From the NCBI GenBank assembly GCA_964487255.1, contig CAZAQV010000011.1:123268-187267 (forward strand): 64,000 nt of DNA, read 5' to 3'. This document shows, in pieces, positions 7,368 through 17,012 of this stretch. Origin of the DNA: CAZAQV01 sp964487255 (GTDB lineage: Bacteria > Myxococcota_A > Polyangia > Polyangiales > CAZAQV01). Every line of letters begins with the position of its first letter. Position 1 is the first letter of the stretch. Below the pieces are notes generated by a model. That model was not told where the DNA came from, searched no databases, and saw nothing but the letters and a program-made list of their open reading frames with translations. The translations under genes were made by a program, and so were the position numbers.

Positions 7368-10300
7368 GTGATCGCGACCTTGATTCGATTTCGAGCGCCT
7401 GTTCTGCTGGTGGTGCTGTGCATCTTCGCGATGGGGCTGTTCAACTACGTGAACCTCCCGCGTGAGTCGTTTCCTGAAATCGACATCCCCACGGTGATGG
7501 TCACCACGCCGTATGTCGGCGTTGCACCCGAGGACATTGAAAGCCTGGTCACCGTGCCGCTCGAAAACGAGCTATCCGGTTTGACCGACCTCAAGAAGAT
7601 GTCGAGTACGTCTGCCGAAGGTGTGAGCCTGATCATGCTCGAGTTCGAGCCTGAGGTGACCATCGAGGACAAGCTTCAGCGCGTTCGCGACCGGGTGAGC
7701 CGGGCCTCGAACAAACTGCCTGAGGACGCCGAAGATACCGAGGTGCAGGAAATCTCGTTTGACCGCTTTCCGATCATGATCGTCGCGCTCTCGGGACCGG
7801 TTGACGAAGAGGTGCTCAAGGAACTTGGCGAAAAGCTCGAAGACGAGGTCAACCGCATTGATGGCGTGCTCGAAGCGGAGCTGTCTGGCGGTCAGACGCG
7901 CCAGATTCGCGTGCAGGTCGACCCGCTCAGGCTCACGCACTACAAGCTTTCGCTCAACGATGTGATCGGCGCCATCGCTTCGGAGAACGTCAATATCCCA
8001 GGAGGAGATGTCAAAGCCGGCGACGCCAACTTTCTGGTTCGGGTGCCTGGCGACTTCGAAACGGCTCCTGAGATCGAAAAGGTCGCGATCAAGCGCATCG
8101 GCGACCGTCCGGTGTTTGTGGGTGACATCGCCACCGTCGTCGATGGGTTCGAAGACAGGTCCTCGTACTCGCGCGTGAATGGACACTCGGCGGTCACCCT
8201 CGCGGTCAGCAAGCGCGCAGGTTCCAACATCCTTGAGATTGCGGACGAGGTGAAGCGGCTCACGGCCGAGGCAGAAAAAACTTGGCCCGAGGGTGTGACG
8301 GCTCGCATCGTCGGCGACCAGAGTCGCGACATCCGCATGATGGTCTCCGAGCTGGAAAACAACGTCATCACCGCGCTCATCTTGGTGGTGTCGGTCATCG
8401 TGTTTTTCATGGGCGCGCGCAACAGTTTCTTCGTTGCGTTCGCGATCCCGCTGTCGATGCTTCTGGGCATCATCGCGATTTCGGCGTTTGGCATGACCTT
8501 GAACATGATCGTGCTCTTCTCGCTGATACTCGGGCTGGGCATGCTCGTGGACAACGCCATCGTGCTCGTCGAAAACATCTACCGTCACGTCGAGGCGGGT
8601 AAATCGTTGCGGCTGGCGTCGATCGTGGGCACCAAGGAAATCGCGATGGCGGTGGCGGCCTCGACCGCAACCACGGTCGCGGCGTTTCTTCCGCTCGTCT
8701 TTTGGACGGGCATCATGGGGCAGTTCATGGGCTACCTGCCCAAGACGGTCATCGCGCTTCTGGTCGCATCGCTTGCGGTCGCCGTCGGCATCTTACCCGT
8801 CGCGACGTCGATTTTCATGAAGCGGGCGAAGCCCAAAGGTGTGACCGGCGTGAGCGAAGATGGCACCGAGGCGGACAACGCCTTCATGCAAAAGCCCTTC
8901 ATGAAGAAGTACCAGCGCGTGCTCGAGTGGGCGATTGCCAACCGATACAAGACGCTCGGGCTTGCTTTGCTTTCACTTGTGGGCACCTGTGGTTCGTACG
9001 GTGCGCTCAACCACGGCACCGAGTTTTTCCCGGATACGGAGCCGAACCAGGCCATCGTGACGGTCAAAGCGCCCGATGGCACGGACCTCGAGGCGACGGA
9101 CCGCATTGTACGCGACGTAGAAGCCGTCCTCGCAAAAGAGTCAAATATTGATTTCTACGTGGTGGAGACCGGCGTTTCCGGTGGCGGGGACCCGATTTCT
9201 GGCGCGATGGCGGTGGCGAACGAGGCGCGCATCACGATCGACTTTCTTCCGCACCCTACGCGAACGGATCCAGGCCAGACGCCACGACACGAAGACCCGC
9301 GGCTGACCATCGAGCGTTTGCGGGAGAATCTTGTCGACATTACCGGTGCCGTGATCGAGATCGAAAAGCGAGAGGATGGACCCCCGGTGGGCGCTGCCAT
9401 CGCAGTGGAGGTGTCGGGGGACAACTTTCATCAAGTCGGTGAGGCTGCGCAGGCGCTGCGGCGCCAGCTGCTCAAGCTCGATGGGGTCGCCGAGCTGTCC
9501 GACAACTACAAGGTGGGCCGTCCCGAGATGCGACTTCGTATCGACCGCGGCGCGGCCAAGCGTGTCGGTGCGAGCACACAAGCCGTCGCGAGTGCGATTC
9601 GAGCTGCCATCAACGGGACCGAGGCCACCACCCTTCGTGACGGTGAAGATGAGTACGATGTCATCGTGGAAGCGGCGCCCCGCTACCGCGACGACCTTCA
9701 GGCGGTGATGGCGCTACGCATTCCGGGTCGCGAAGACACCAGCCCCGACACCTTTGCGGTTCCGCTGTCGTCGGTGGCCAGCTACAAATTGGCGGGTGGA
9801 AGCGGGTCGATTCGCCATGTGGATCAAGATTTGGTCGTAACCATCACGGGCGATGTGTCCGAGGGCGCGAACGAAAACGAGGTGCAGGGCCGCATCGCGA
9901 GCTTCCTCGAGTCGGATGCCAAGCTCCCACCGGGCATACACGCGCGTCTTGGTGGCGCACAGGACGAACAAAAAGAGAGCCAAGCGTTCTTGGCGCAGGC
10001 GTTTATTATTGCGGTGTGTCTGATCGCGATCGTGCTGGTTACACAGTTCAACTCGTTCTTCACTCCCGCGATTATCCTCTTCACGGTCATCCTCTCGATC
10101 GTCGGCGTGCTTTGGGGGCTCGTGTTTACGGGCACCGCCTTCGGCGTGATCATGACAGGAATCGGGGTGATATCGCTCGCGGGCATTGTCGTGAACAACG
10201 CCATCGTGCTGCTCGACTACGTGGAGCAGCTTCGTGACCGAGGCTACGAACTCACCGATGCATTGGTGCGCGCGGGAATGGTGCGTTTTCGGCCCGTGAT

Positions 10301-10622
10301 TTTGACGGCGCTCACCACGATATTGGGACTCGTCCCGATGGCGATCGGCATTTCGATCGACTTTTTCAAGCTGGAACTCATCCTGGGTAGCCAGACGGCC
10401 GCGTGGTGGAGCCCCATGGCGGTGGCCGTGATCTTCGGCTTGGCGTTCGCCACGGTGCTCACGCTGGTCATGGTCCCCACGCTGTACTCCATCAAAGAGG
10501 ACGTCGTGACGCTGATGATTCGCTTCAAGCTGGGCGGCCTGGCCCGCATCCTCGACCGACGGCCGAAAACCGAAGATGCCGAGGGCGAAGGCGAGCTTAC
10601 GACAGCGTCCAACCAGGCATAA
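7368..10622 (+). CDS. RND efflux transporter permease (AcrB/MdtB-like)
   Basis: 1084 residues, the usual size for RND pumps. The N-terminus (LIRFRAPVLLVVLCIFAMGLF) is TM1. A large periplasmic loop with porter subdomains follows. Central TM segments include GMLVDNAIVLVENIYR (a family hallmark near residue 395), then a second periplasmic loop and a second TM bundle with GIVVNNAIVLLDY. Such pumps exchange protons for drugs, metals or lipids and form trimers with the adaptor encoded just upstream. The start is GTG with AGAGG upstream. Substrate is not predictable; the heavy-metal branch is not clearly indicated. The C-terminal Glu-rich tail (KTEDAEGEGELTT) is cytoplasmic. Confidence 0.93.
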   Translation: MIATLIRFRAPVLLVVLCIFAMGLFNYVNLPRESFPEIDIPTVMVTTPYVGVAPEDIESLVTVPLENELSGLTDLKKMSSTSAEGVSLIMLEFEPEVTIEDKLQRVRDRVSRASNKLPEDAEDTEVQEISFDRFPIMIVALSGPVDEEVLKELGEKLEDEVNRIDGVLEAELSGGQTRQIRVQVDPLRLTHYKLSLNDVIGAIASENVNIPGGDVKAGDANFLVRVPGDFETAPEIEKVAIKRIGDRPVFVGDIATVVDGFEDRSSYSRVNGHSAVTLAVSKRAGSNILEIADEVKRLTAEAEKTWPEGVTARIVGDQSRDIRMMVSELENNVITALILVVSVIVFFMGARNSFFVAFAIPLSMLLGIIAISAFGMTLNMIVLFSLILGLGMLVDNAIVLVENIYRHVEAGKSLRLASIVGTKEIAMAVAASTATTVAAFLPLVFWTGIMGQFMGYLPKTVIALLVASLAVAVGILPVATSIFMKRAKPKGVTGVSEDGTEADNAFMQKPFMKKYQRVLEWAIANRYKTLGLALLSLVGTCGSYGALNHGTEFFPDTEPNQAIVTVKAPDGTDLEATDRIVRDVEAVLAKESNIDFYVVETGVSGGGDPISGAMAVANEARITIDFLPHPTRTDPGQTPRHEDPRLTIERLRENLVDITGAVIEIEKREDGPPVGAAIAVEVSGDNFHQVGEAAQALRRQLLKLDGVAELSDNYKVGRPEMRLRIDRGAAKRVGASTQAVASAIRAAINGTEATTLRDGEDEYDVIVEAAPRYRDDLQAVMALRIPGREDTSPDTFAVPLSSVASYKLAGGSGSIRHVDQDLVVTITGDVSEGANENEVQGRIASFLESDAKLPPGIHARLGGAQDEQKESQAFLAQAFIIAVCLIAIVLVTQFNSFFTPAIILFTVILSIVGVLWGLVFTGTAFGVIMTGIGVISLAGIVVNNAIVLLDYVEQLRDRGYELTDALVRAGMVRFRPVILTALTTILGLVPMAIGISIDFFKLELILGSQTAAWWSPMAVAVIFGLAFATVLTLVMVPTLYSIKEDVVTLMIRFKLGGLARILDRRPKTEDAEGEGELTTASNQA

Positions 10623-10793
10623 ATTCGACGAGAGATGTGCTCTGGACGTTGCAATCTAGCGCTGAAGCCTCTATGGCCATGGGTGCGCGGTCGGCCGCGC
10701 GTGTGATCGGAGATTAGAAAAATCAAGGAAAATCAGGCGCATTACGAGTACCCAGGGGGGAAGCCCGCGAAGCCAATACCGTCCAGCCGGCCA

Positions 10794-13013
10794 GTGACCT
10801 TGGCGACGGACCTCGACGGCACGCTCTTGGGAGGCAACGAACACGATCGCAAACGTCTCGCGCAGACCATGAAGGATGGCCGCGTGATCTTTGTGACCGG
10901 ACGCGCACTTGAGACCATCGCGCCGCTTCTTTGGGACCCTCTCGTCCCCCGTCCGAGTCACGTGATCGGGGACGTCGGGGGCACGGTTGCAGCCGTGGAT
11001 GGGCATCGCTTCGTTCCCGTCCAACCTCTGCAGTCACAGATCGACGCCAAGTGGCCCGGCGCGCTCAAGGTGCTCAAAGCGGTTCGTGAGTTTCCCGGCT
11101 TGGAGCGTCAAGACGTTCCACAAGAGCGGCGTGTTTCGTTCGTATACCGCGACGAGAGCGTCGTGAGCGCGTCACTTCGTGAACGTGTGCAGGAGCTGGG
11201 CTGCGACCTTTTGTGTTCGGCAGGGCGTTATCTCGACATCCTGCCGCGCGGCGTAACCAAGGGCACGACACTCCTGGCACTTCTTGAGTACCTCAGTATC
11301 GACCGCGCCGAGGTCGTGGTCGCTGGTGATACGCTCAACGACCTCGCCATGTTTCATACGGGGCTCCAAGGCGTTGTCGTGGGTAACGCCGAAGCGGCGC
11401 TGGTCGAGCAAACCCGCGACCACGCGCACATCTACCACGCAAAAGGTGAGGGGGCAGGCGGCATCCTTGAGGACCTTGCGCGCAGAGGACATGCGCTCAC
11501 GCCCACGTCGCTTTCCAAAGTGCCGCGAGAGGACCGCGACCGCCAGTTGATGATGGTCTATCACCGCTTGCCGTTCGAGGAGTATCGGCGGTCGGGTAAA
11601 ACCTTTCGTCGCCGGCCGACGAGCCCGAACGGAATCATTCCGTCGCTGCTCGGGTTTTTCGCAGAGGGACGTCCGGGCCGATGGGTCGGGTGGTCGCTGC
11701 AAGACTCTCGTGACCCAGCGGGTTTCGAGGAGAACGTCAGTGTGGACGAGGCTTATCCTGCACTTCAGGCCTCGCGCGTTGCCCTGACCAAAGAAGACGT
11801 CGACGCTTTCTATAAACGCTTTTCCAAAGAGGCTTTTTGGCCAGTCATCTTCTCCTTTCCCAGCAAGGCAAAGTTTGACGACGAACAGTGGCAACACTTT
11901 TTGGAGATCAATCAGGTGTTCGCAGACCGCGTTGCGCGCGAGAGCGAACCGGGCGCGGTCGTATGGATTCACGACTACAACCTGTGGATGGTGCCTGGTC
12001 TGCTCCGCAAGCAGCGGCCCGACTTGCAGATCGGGTTTTTCCATCACACCGCCTTTCCGCCATCCGATGTCTTCAATATGGTGCCTTGGCGCCAGCAAAT
12101 CGTTGGAAGCTTGCTTCAGTGCGACTACGTCGGCTTTCACATCCCGCGCTACGTGGAGAACTTCGTCGATGTCGTGACATCGAATGCACCGACGGAGGTT
12201 GTAGAGCAAGTGCCGTGTGCGCCCACCTTCGTGACCTACGGCTGCGCCCTTGGGGTCGATCGAATGACCAAATCTATTGATGTGTCAGGCAGAAGAGTGC
12301 GTCTCGGCGCCCACCCGGTCGGCATTGATGTGGCGCGTATTCGCGAGATTCTCTCCCAGCCGAAAATGCGGGCGCGGGTGAAGGAGATTCGCGAGGGCTT
12401 TCGTGGGCGCACGGCAATCTTGTCGATCGAGCGACTCGACTATGTAAAAGGTCAGCTTGAGAAAATTGCTGCATTTGAGCGCTTGCTCGAGAACAACCCG
12501 GACCTTCACGGAAAGGTCGAACTGATCAACGTGGTTCCTCCTGCGGCGCCGGGTATGCAGGTTTACAACTCGCTCGCGAACCGCCTCGACCAAGTCATCG
12601 GGCGCGTCAACGGCCGCTTCGGTCGACTCGATTGGACGCCCATCCGTTACTTTCTCAAGTCTTTGCCTTTCGAAGAGGTGGTGGCGCACTACGCGGCGTG
12701 TGATGTGGCGTGGATTACGCCGCTGCGCGATGGGCTCAACCTTGTGGCCAAAGAGTATGTCGCTGCCAAAAGTGCCTCGGGTACCGAGGGCACGCTGATA
12801 CTCTCCGAGTTTGCGGGTGCAGCTGTAGAGCTACACGGTGCGCTTCTGACCAACCCATTTGATGCCAAGGGCATGACCGAGACGCTCGAGTTGGCTTTGC
12901 AGATGAGCAGTGAAGAACGACGCGAACGCATTCGGCGCTTGCAGCAGATCGTCGAGCATAACGACGTGCATCATTGGGGCCAGTCGTTTATCGACGGGTT
13001 GGTGGGCGCGTGA
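10794..13013 (+). CDS. HAD phosphatase-GT20 glycosyltransferase fusion (glucosylglycerol-phosphate synthase/phosphatase-like)
   Basis: 739 residues in two parts. The first is a HAD-IIB phosphatase (about 1-240): motif I DLDGTLLGG at residues 6-14 and acidic motif GDTLNDLAMF near 178. The second is a GT20 synthase (about 265-735) with WIHDYNLWMVPG near 390, FFHHTAFPPSD near 415, and ERLDYVKG. In trehalose-6-P synthases the last two blocks usually read HDYHLMLLP and LHIPFP. The HDYNLW / FFHHT / GFHIPRYVENF wording is what I recall for GgpS, which makes glucosylglycerol-phosphate from ADP-glucose and glycerol-3-P. The phosphatase-first order also matches known GgpPS fusions and is opposite to TPS-TPP. 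The role is likely synthesis and dephosphorylation of a glucoside osmolyte, but the acceptor is unproven. The GTG start has a weak ribosome site. The next gene overlaps by 4 bp (GTGA). Confidence 0.8.
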   Translation: MTLATDLDGTLLGGNEHDRKRLAQTMKDGRVIFVTGRALETIAPLLWDPLVPRPSHVIGDVGGTVAAVDGHRFVPVQPLQSQIDAKWPGALKVLKAVREFPGLERQDVPQERRVSFVYRDESVVSASLRERVQELGCDLLCSAGRYLDILPRGVTKGTTLLALLEYLSIDRAEVVVAGDTLNDLAMFHTGLQGVVVGNAEAALVEQTRDHAHIYHAKGEGAGGILEDLARRGHALTPTSLSKVPREDRDRQLMMVYHRLPFEEYRRSGKTFRRRPTSPNGIIPSLLGFFAEGRPGRWVGWSLQDSRDPAGFEENVSVDEAYPALQASRVALTKEDVDAFYKRFSKEAFWPVIFSFPSKAKFDDEQWQHFLEINQVFADRVARESEPGAVVWIHDYNLWMVPGLLRKQRPDLQIGFFHHTAFPPSDVFNMVPWRQQIVGSLLQCDYVGFHIPRYVENFVDVVTSNAPTEVVEQVPCAPTFVTYGCALGVDRMTKSIDVSGRRVRLGAHPVGIDVARIREILSQPKMRARVKEIREGFRGRTAILSIERLDYVKGQLEKIAAFERLLENNPDLHGKVELINVVPPAAPGMQVYNSLANRLDQVIGRVNGRFGRLDWTPIRYFLKSLPFEEVVAHYAACDVAWITPLRDGLNLVAKEYVAAKSASGTEGTLILSEFAGAAVELHGALLTNPFDAKGMTETLELALQMSSEERRERIRRLQQIVEHNDVHHWGQSFIDGLVGA

Positions 13014-13864
13014 GCTGGGACAAAAACATCGTCGTGCTCGGCTTTGTCTATCTGGAGCTGATGGTAGACCGCAGCGATTGCGATGTGCCTTCGGGGAAGG
13101 AGCTTTTTTGCGATGAGCTCGGCACGCGACTTGGAGGCGCGTTCAATACCGCAGAGGTCGCCAAAGAGTTGGGTGCGCGGGTCACGTTGGCTTTTCCCGT
13201 GGGCGATGGACTCAGTGATCGTGCGGTGCTGGCGGGGGTTCGCGACGCGGACATCGAAGCTTTGACCTGGCGGGCCAAGCGCGACACGGCCGTTACCTTG
13301 GTCCTCAAAGACGATGTAGACCGCGCATTTTTGAGTCGCGTCGACATGCCCGCGATCGCGGGTGCACCGCAGACGCTAAGCTGTGACCATGTGCACGTGG
13401 CAGGCCTTCGCGAGGCCGAGGGCGCGCATGAAACGATCGCAGGCGCACGCTCGAAGGGCAGCTCCGTCAGTGTTTCGGGCAGCTGGGCACCCGAATCGTT
13501 GCGCCGTCTGAGCGAGCGCACCGATCCCATGTGGGACTACCTCTTTTTGAATCGTGAGGAGGCCATCGCGGCCTGCGGGACGCTCGAGCGAGCAGCCGAA
13601 AGGTTGCAGGCGGCCGCCCGAAACGTGGTTGTGACGCTCGGCTCGCGCGGAATCGTCGGGTGTGTCGACGAACAACACTTCGAGACCGAGGCGACGCACA
13701 TCCAAGTTCCGGATCCCACCGGGGCCGGTGATGCGTTCGTCGCAGGCTTTTTGGCAGCGCATCAAGGCGGTGCGAGGGGAGAGGAAGCGGCACGCTGTGG
13801 GGCGCAAGTTGCCGCGGAGTTCTTGGTTCGCCGGAACGAACGAATGAGAGCGGAGATCAGATGA
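13010..13864 (+). CDS. PfkB-family carbohydrate kinase
   Basis: 284 residues from GTG 13010, which overlaps the stop of the upstream gene as GTGA. The upstream TTG in the same frame would reach back into that gene and is not needed. The PfkB signature near the C-terminus is clear: VPDPTGAGDAFVAGFLAAHQGG (anion hole and catalytic Asp in GAGD). The N-terminal GG-containing motif is RLGGAFNTAEVAKELGA. Family members phosphorylate sugars or nucleosides with ATP. The context of a glycosidase, a deacetylase and a SIS-domain enzyme suggests a sugar or amino-sugar substrate. The GH4 gene begins inside its stop (ATGA). Translational coupling is expected. Confidence 0.87.
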   Translation: MSWDKNIVVLGFVYLELMVDRSDCDVPSGKELFCDELGTRLGGAFNTAEVAKELGARVTLAFPVGDGLSDRAVLAGVRDADIEALTWRAKRDTAVTLVLKDDVDRAFLSRVDMPAIAGAPQTLSCDHVHVAGLREAEGAHETIAGARSKGSSVSVSGSWAPESLRRLSERTDPMWDYLFLNREEAIAACGTLERAAERLQAAARNVVVTLGSRGIVGCVDEQHFETEATHIQVPDPTGAGDAFVAGFLAAHQGGARGEEAARCGAQVAAEFLVRRNERMRAEIR

Positions 13865-15135
13865 TGAAGACGTTGACGGTCATCGGTGGGGGCAGCGCCT
13901 ATACGCCGGGACTATTGCAGGCCCTTATCCACCACCACGCATCGCTTGAGCTCGAATCGATTGCGCTTTTTGACATCGATGTCGAACGTGCGAGTTTGGT
14001 GGCAAGACTGTGTGACAAGTTGGCGCGTAACGCAGGGGCACCTTTTCGCGTTATCGCACACGAAAAAATTGGGGAAGCTTTGAAGGGTGCTGATGTCGTG
14101 CTCAACTCGTCGCGCCCAGGAGGCTTCGAGTGTCGGCGCATCGACGAGACCCTTCCGTTGGAGTTTGGCGTGCCGGGCCAGGAGACCGTGGGACCCGGTG
14201 GCTTTTTTTTCGCACTTCGCTCGGTGCCCGTCGCCATCGAACTCGCGAAGGCACTGCGGACCTATGCGCCGCACGCCCGGCTCCTGAACTACACCAACCC
14301 AACCAATATCGTGACCCAGGCGCTGCACGATGAGGGGTATCGCGTGATCGGGCTTTGCGATCAGTCCGAAGAGGACTTGCATGAACTCGGGGCGGCCGCG
14401 AATTTCTCCGCGAGACCTGTTTTCGCGTGCGTAGGCCTCAACCACGCGACTTGGTACAGCGATGTACGGTTTGGCGAGTGTGAGTTGCCGCGGCCGACCG
14501 ACATGACGGTTCCGTCGACGCTACATGGCGAGTATCGGCTCCGTTTCATCCGCTCGCTGGAACTCGCAAAGAAGCACCCAGGCTACTGGCCGAACTCCTA
14601 CCTCGCGTATTACGACGTGCCGGACCGTTTCGTCAGCATCGCAAAAGAAGGCGGCGTGCGTACCGACGCCATCATGGCGCGGATGCCGCAGTACTTTGAG
14701 CACTTTGCGGTGGAGGCCGCGAAAAGCGTACCCGAGCTCAAGCATCACCGCGGTACAGAAGGGTTCGGTGACATGGCCGTGCGAGTCATCCACTCGCTCG
14801 CCGCAGATTCGGCCACTTCCATCGCACTCAACGTTCCCAACCGAGACACTTTTGAGTGTTTTGCTGCCGATACGATCGTCGAGGCGGTATGCAATGTTTC
14901 CCGCCTGGGCTATGGCGCGCAGGTTGCGGCGACACCGCCTGACGGAGAAGGCGACCTGTTGAAACGCCTCGAAGCGTACCAGCGCGCCGCTGCGGAGGTT
15001 GCCGTGCGCGGCAACCATCAGGGCTTGGCCGGGGCACTCGCCGAAAACCCGCTCATTCCTTCCATCGACGTTGCCCGCGCGATGCTCGAGCAGGCCAAGC
15101 GCGCGTACGGTGACCAGATCCCGGTGTTCGCATGA
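13861..15135 (+). CDS. Glycoside hydrolase family 4 (6-phospho-beta-glucosidase-like)
   Basis: 424 residues. The NAD-binding Rossmann motif is GGGSAYTPGL at residues 9-18. The family blocks GQETVGPGGFFFALRSVPV, NYTNPTNIVTQAL, and the metal site residues in GLCDQ (Cys) and GLNHATW (His) are all present. GH4 enzymes use NAD+ and Mn2+ in a redox-elimination mechanism, mostly on 6-phosphorylated disaccharides, in the cytoplasm. The Cys/His pair for the metal is intact, so activity is expected. The substrate (6-phospho-beta-glucoside, or an amino analogue given the neighbours) is inference. It overlaps the kinase gene upstream and the PIG-L gene downstream by 4 bp each. Confidence 0.88.
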   Translation: MMKTLTVIGGGSAYTPGLLQALIHHHASLELESIALFDIDVERASLVARLCDKLARNAGAPFRVIAHEKIGEALKGADVVLNSSRPGGFECRRIDETLPLEFGVPGQETVGPGGFFFALRSVPVAIELAKALRTYAPHARLLNYTNPTNIVTQALHDEGYRVIGLCDQSEEDLHELGAAANFSARPVFACVGLNHATWYSDVRFGECELPRPTDMTVPSTLHGEYRLRFIRSLELAKKHPGYWPNSYLAYYDVPDRFVSIAKEGGVRTDAIMARMPQYFEHFAVEAAKSVPELKHHRGTEGFGDMAVRVIHSLAADSATSIALNVPNRDTFECFAADTIVEAVCNVSRLGYGAQVAATPPDGEGDLLKRLEAYQRAAAEVAVRGNHQGLAGALAENPLIPSIDVARAMLEQAKRAYGDQIPVFA

Positions 15136-15962
15136 AGACCCTTTCCCTGCAGGATGCGTATGATTGGAGCGATATCGAGCGCGTGCTCGTTCTGTCGCCG
15201 CATCTCGACGATGCCGTGCTGTCCGCAGCGGGAATGTTGGATTCCCTCAAGGGGGTAGTTTCACGCCTCGTGGTGACGATTGCATGTGGCAATCCGGTTG
15301 CGCGCAGCACTGGACGTGCACGCGGTCGAGCTGGCTTCGCCTCGCCGTCCGAGCGTCGACTTGAAGATATTGTCGCGATGAAGGAGCTCGATTGCAACTA
15401 CGTGCACTTGGGTTTCGCCGACTGTATTTATCGCAGGAGTCCGACCACGGGTGAGCTGATCTACAAAGGTGGGCATTCACGCTTTTCGTCGATCGCGGTC
15501 GATGACCGAGCGTATGTGGAGGAACTCTATCTTGTGCTTCGGCGTCTGAGTAACGACATGGGGCGTGTCTTGGTCGTCGCTCCGCTTGGTATCGGAGGCC
15601 ACGTCGACCATCTGATTTGCGCGCAAGTTGCGCTGCAGCTTCGTGGTGTGAAGGACACGCTCTTTTACGAGGACGTTCCCTACGTTTTTAATCCGCAAAT
15701 CGGTTCGGGGCTCGTAGACACACCCGAGGATGCGCTCGCACGCTTGGGCTGCGAGCCAGCGTACCGAGTTGTCGTACGCTATCAGGAGTCGCGCAAGGTT
15801 TCTTTGATGCACCACTATCAAACGCAGGTGCCTAAGCTCTTTTCGAATCCCGATGAACTGGGGGCCGAGTTGTGTGCCCGACGTGTGGATGGCGAACCCG
15901 TTGAGTATTTCTGGGTGGCGAAACGAGACAAGCACCAACTCAAATCACTGTCGAAGGAGTGA
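15132..15962 (+). CDS. PIG-L/LmbE-family deacetylase
   Basis: 276 residues. The zinc site is recognisable: LSPHLDDAVLSAAGML near residues 24-39 (H..DD, replacing the common HPDDE) and GGHVDHL near 157 (HxDH). PIG-L enzymes remove N-acetyl groups from GlcNAc-containing molecules (MshB, BshB, archaeal chitobiose deacetylase); here the substrate is unknown. The Glu of HPDDE is Ala, as in a recognised 'SPHLDDAVLS' subgroup, so catalysis is plausible but not certain. It sits between GH4 (ATGA overlap) and a SIS-domain gene, suggesting the operon handles an acetylated amino sugar. Confidence 0.85.
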   Translation: MKTLSLQDAYDWSDIERVLVLSPHLDDAVLSAAGMLDSLKGVVSRLVVTIACGNPVARSTGRARGRAGFASPSERRLEDIVAMKELDCNYVHLGFADCIYRRSPTTGELIYKGGHSRFSSIAVDDRAYVEELYLVLRRLSNDMGRVLVVAPLGIGGHVDHLICAQVALQLRGVKDTLFYEDVPYVFNPQIGSGLVDTPEDALARLGCEPAYRVVVRYQESRKVSLMHHYQTQVPKLFSNPDELGAELCARRVDGEPVEYFWVAKRDKHQLKSLSKE

Positions 15963-15964
15963 CG

Positions 15965-17008
15965 ATGATCGAATGTCACATGAAAAGCGAAACCTATGCC
16001 CAACCGCAGCTACTGCGGGAGAACGCAAAGAATTGGGCCGACCTTTGTCAGCGAGCGTGCTCAAGCGTCGCTGAGCGTCCGCAGGCGGTGCTGATCGGGC
16101 GCGGGAGTTCGGGCAATGCCTGTACCTTCGCGTCTTATCTCTTTGCGCTTCGCTCAGGGCGGCAACCGATCGAGTTTCGCCCCTGGATGAGCACACAAAG
16201 CGTTCCCAAGGCGAGTTGGCGTGACTGCGTGGCATATGCGTACTCTGCGTCCGGTCAGAGCACCGACATTGCCAAAGCGGCGTCCTGGTTGCAGGACCGA
16301 GGTGCACGCGTGATGGCGATTACGGTGACGCCGGACCAAGAGTCGAACCTGGGGCGCGCATGCGATGTCATGCTTGCCATCGATGTGGGCGTGGAGGTTG
16401 CGGTTCCAGCGACCAAGAGCTTCACTGCGCAACTGATCGCGACGGCGGGTGTGTGCGGTTACGACGTAGAGACCGGAGTGCGGGCGATATCCGACTCGAT
16501 GGATCGGGTCCTCGCGTCGGACTACGCCGAGCAGCTCGGAAGTTTCATGCTCGAGGGCCAGAACGTGGCGTTCGTCGCACGTGGGCCCGCGCTCGCCGCA
16601 GCGCAAGACGCCGCGCTCAAGCTTCAAGAGGCCGTGGGGCTCCACTGTACGGCGTGGAGTGCGGCCGAGATACTGCACGGGCCTATCCGTGCGTTCGGTC
16701 CCAAAGACCGCCTCGTGCTCTTTCGCGATGCCCTTGACGGCCCGACCGGCAGCCTTGACGCGGTTTCGACCTCGCTGCTTGCCAAAGGTGTTCCACATAT
16801 GTTGGTGGCACCCGATACGCTGGCCGACGATAAAGAGCGACCCCATGCGCTGGGCCCGATGGCGCTTCAAATCCCGATGCCGTCGGAGCGCTGGGCGGGG
16901 ACTTTGGTGCTTACGTTTTTGGCGCAATTGAGCACGCTGTGGGTTGCGGAAAAGCTTGGTGTCAATCCAGACCTTCCGCCGGGACTCAATAAGGTGACCT
17001 ACACCTAG
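15965..17008 (+). CDS. SIS-domain sugar isomerase/deaminase (GlmS C-terminal / NagB-II-like)
   Basis: 347 residues from ATG 15965. AAGGAG lies at 15954-15959, 5 nt before this ATG, which favours it over the GTG at 15959 that overlaps the upstream stop. Two SIS domains are visible: LIGRGSSGNACTFASYL and YSASGQSTDIAKAA in the first, and VAFVARGPALAAAQDAALKLQEAVG with HGPIRAFG in the second. The C-terminal GLNKVTYT matches the ending of GlmS isomerase and NagB-II proteins. Such enzymes interconvert or deaminate glucosamine-6-P and fructose-6-P. No glutaminase domain is present, so a deaminase or isomerase is more likely than a synthase. It supports an amino-sugar role for the operon. Confidence 0.85.
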   Translation: MIECHMKSETYAQPQLLRENAKNWADLCQRACSSVAERPQAVLIGRGSSGNACTFASYLFALRSGRQPIEFRPWMSTQSVPKASWRDCVAYAYSASGQSTDIAKAASWLQDRGARVMAITVTPDQESNLGRACDVMLAIDVGVEVAVPATKSFTAQLIATAGVCGYDVETGVRAISDSMDRVLASDYAEQLGSFMLEGQNVAFVARGPALAAAQDAALKLQEAVGLHCTAWSAAEILHGPIRAFGPKDRLVLFRDALDGPTGSLDAVSTSLLAKGVPHMLVAPDTLADDKERPHALGPMALQIPMPSERWAGTLVLTFLAQLSTLWVAEKLGVNPDLPPGLNKVTYT

Positions 17009-17012
17009 CCAC

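Noticed and set aside
10794..13013. Trehalose-6-phosphate synthase/phosphatase
   Set aside because: Domain order and HDYNLW / FFHHT motifs fit GgpPS-type proteins better than OtsA-OtsB fusions; not excluded biochemically.
15959..17008. GTG 15959 as start of the SIS gene
   Set aside because: AAGGAG at 15954-15959 is properly spaced for ATG 15965 and would be part of the start codon for GTG 15959.
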